A stretch of DNA of 64,000 nt from Streptomyces flavidovirens DSM 40150 (GTDB lineage: Bacteria > Actinomycetota > Actinomycetes > Streptomycetales > Streptomycetaceae). Under the pieces are notes generated by a model. The model did not search any database, had not been told where the DNA came from, and saw nothing but the letters and a program-made list of their open reading frames with translations. A program made the position numbers and the translations under genes. Position 1 is the first letter of the stretch. Each line of letters starts with the position of its first letter. Positions 63,270 through 64,000 of the stretch are shown piece after piece. The stretch spans positions 1 through 64,000 of the forward strand of contig NZ_AUBE01000008.1 of assembly GCF_000429085.1 (NCBI RefSeq), given 5' to 3'.

Positions 63270-64000
63270 TCAGCGGGCAGCGGTGGTACGGGCGTGCAGG
63301 TGCCGGGCCGCGTCCACCACCGCACCCGTGCTCACGCCGAGCTGCTCCAGCGCGGCGCGCTGGCCGGCCACGCGCAGGCCGGGGCGGCCCCGTACGGCCA
63401 GTCGGCGTATCGGCAGGGCCAGTTCGGCAGAGACCACCTCGGCGACCGCGTCACCCAGACCGCCCTGCGGCCGGTGTTCCTCCACGGTCACCACCCCGGC
63501 GCGGCCACGGCACGCGGTCAGCAGGCCCTCCCGGTCCAGCGGGTGCAGGGTGTGCAGGTCCACGACCTGCGCCTCGATGCCGTCGGCCGCGAGTTCCCCG
63601 GCGGCCTCCAGGGCGAACAGCAGCGGCAGCGGCCCTGCCGCCACCAGCGTGACGTCCGCGCCCTCGCGCAGTACCCGGGCCCGGCCCAGCCGGAACTCGG
63701 GCGCCGGGCCGGGCGGCACCGGCGTGGCGGAGCGGCCCAGCCTCAGGTATCCGGGGCCGGACAGCTCGTGCAACTGGTGGGTGGCGGCGCCGATGTGGCG
63801 TGGGTCGCCCGGTACGACGACCGCCAGGTCCGCCAGGGCGCGGGTCACCGCCAGATCCTCCAGGGCGAAGTGGCTGGTGCCGAAGTGCGCGGCGGCGAGG
63901 CCACCGTGTGTGGCGATCACCCGTACCGGCAGCCGGTTGCCGACCACGTCCAGCTTGAGGAACTCGCCCGCGCGCATCGTGGCGAAGGTGGCCATCGTGT
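63270..64000 (-). CDS. Transketolase C-terminal half (continues past the window)
   Basis: The frame of 243 codons is open at the right edge. It has the pyrimidine-binding domain of transketolases: TMATFATMRAGEFLKLDVVG, RVIATHGGLAAAHFGTSHFA and LEDLAVTRALADLAVVVPGD, then the C-terminal domain with RRPQ-type loop EEHRPQGGLGDAVAEVVS. The ThDP-binding N-terminal subunit would lie to the right, as in split transketolases. It sits 90 bp upstream of the free carrier protein. In naphthyridinomycin-type pathways a transketolase-like system loads a C2 unit onto a carrier; that parallel is inference. Confidence 0.88.
   Translation of the reverse strand, partial: TMATFATMRAGEFLKLDVVGNRLPVRVIATHGGLAAAHFGTSHFALEDLAVTRALADLAVVVPGDPRHIGAATHQLHELSGPGYLRLGRSATPVPPGPAPEFRLGRARVLREGADVTLVAAGPLPLLFALEAAGELAADGIEAQVVDLHTLHPLDREGLLTACRGRAGVVTVEEHRPQGGLGDAVAEVVSAELALPIRRLAVRGRPGLRVAGQRAALEQLGVSTGAVVDAARHLHARTTAAR

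Noticed and set aside
39753..64000. Search for an MbtH-like gene, a sulfotransferase or a terminal thioesterase domain in the NRPS genes
   Set aside because: None was found in this window; absence here does not exclude them to the right.

Overview
The window is high-GC actinobacterial DNA, almost certainly from a Streptomyces chromosome. Third codon positions are strongly G/C, GTG and TTG starts are common, and the families are typical of the genus: a DUF2637 membrane protein, a PucR regulator, a mycothiol-type alcohol dehydrogenase, an Ada/AraC/AlkA fusion and an RsbW-like ATPase carrying a rare TTA codon. I found no rRNA, tRNA or CRISPR array.

Positions 1-13.5 kb hold the edge of an IS5-family element followed by unlinked housekeeping or accessory genes: an alkylation repair fusion, a helix-turn-helix regulator, a proline-rich PPM phosphatase-like protein, a PoxB-type pyruvate oxidase, an RsbW-like ATPase, an FhuF-like ferric reductase behind an iron box, and a GntR regulator. 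Positions 13.6-22.5 kb form a purine-catabolism unit: pucR, three xanthine dehydrogenase subunits, an NCS2 purine permease and XdhC. A tandem array of about 22-bp repeats lies between pucR and the xdh operon. A DUF2809 protein and a secreted GH6 glycosidase follow.

Positions 24.5-33.5 kb look like a glycine-betaine demethylation locus: a ferredoxin reductase, a Rieske ferredoxin, an IclR regulator, a mycothiol-dependent formaldehyde dehydrogenase-like enzyme, a dimethylglycine-oxidase-like flavoprotein, a GbcA-like Rieske oxygenase and an APC permease. The same 30-bp bipartite motif lies in front of both transcription units. Positions 33.6-36.9 kb hold small hypothetical proteins, an isochorismatase-family hydrolase and PadR and MarR regulators.

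From about 36.9 kb to the right edge lies a cryptic nonribosomal peptide gene cluster. It starts with a phosphopantetheinyl transferase coupled to a metallophosphoesterase, the same pairing as mycobacterial PptT/PptH. It continues with a regulator and then a leftward operon of A-T, P450, O-methyltransferase, thioesterase, C-A-T, thioesterase and A-KR-PCP. Next come an MFS exporter, a divergently read C-T-C protein, a cysC-cysD-cysN set making PAPS, a hotdog thioesterase, a membrane O-acyltransferase, a free carrier protein and a transketolase C-terminal half cut by the window edge.

Several parts are unusual: a first condensation domain with Tyr for the catalytic His, two discrete thioesterases with Cys nucleophiles, an adenylation domain without the amine-binding Asp, an A-KR-pseudoAsub-PCP module like those that select keto acids, a transketolase next to a free carrier protein (suggesting C2-unit loading), and a PAPS supply with no sulfotransferase in view. 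I do not recognise the product. It may be a sulfonated or sulfated depsipeptide-like compound whose remaining genes lie to the right.
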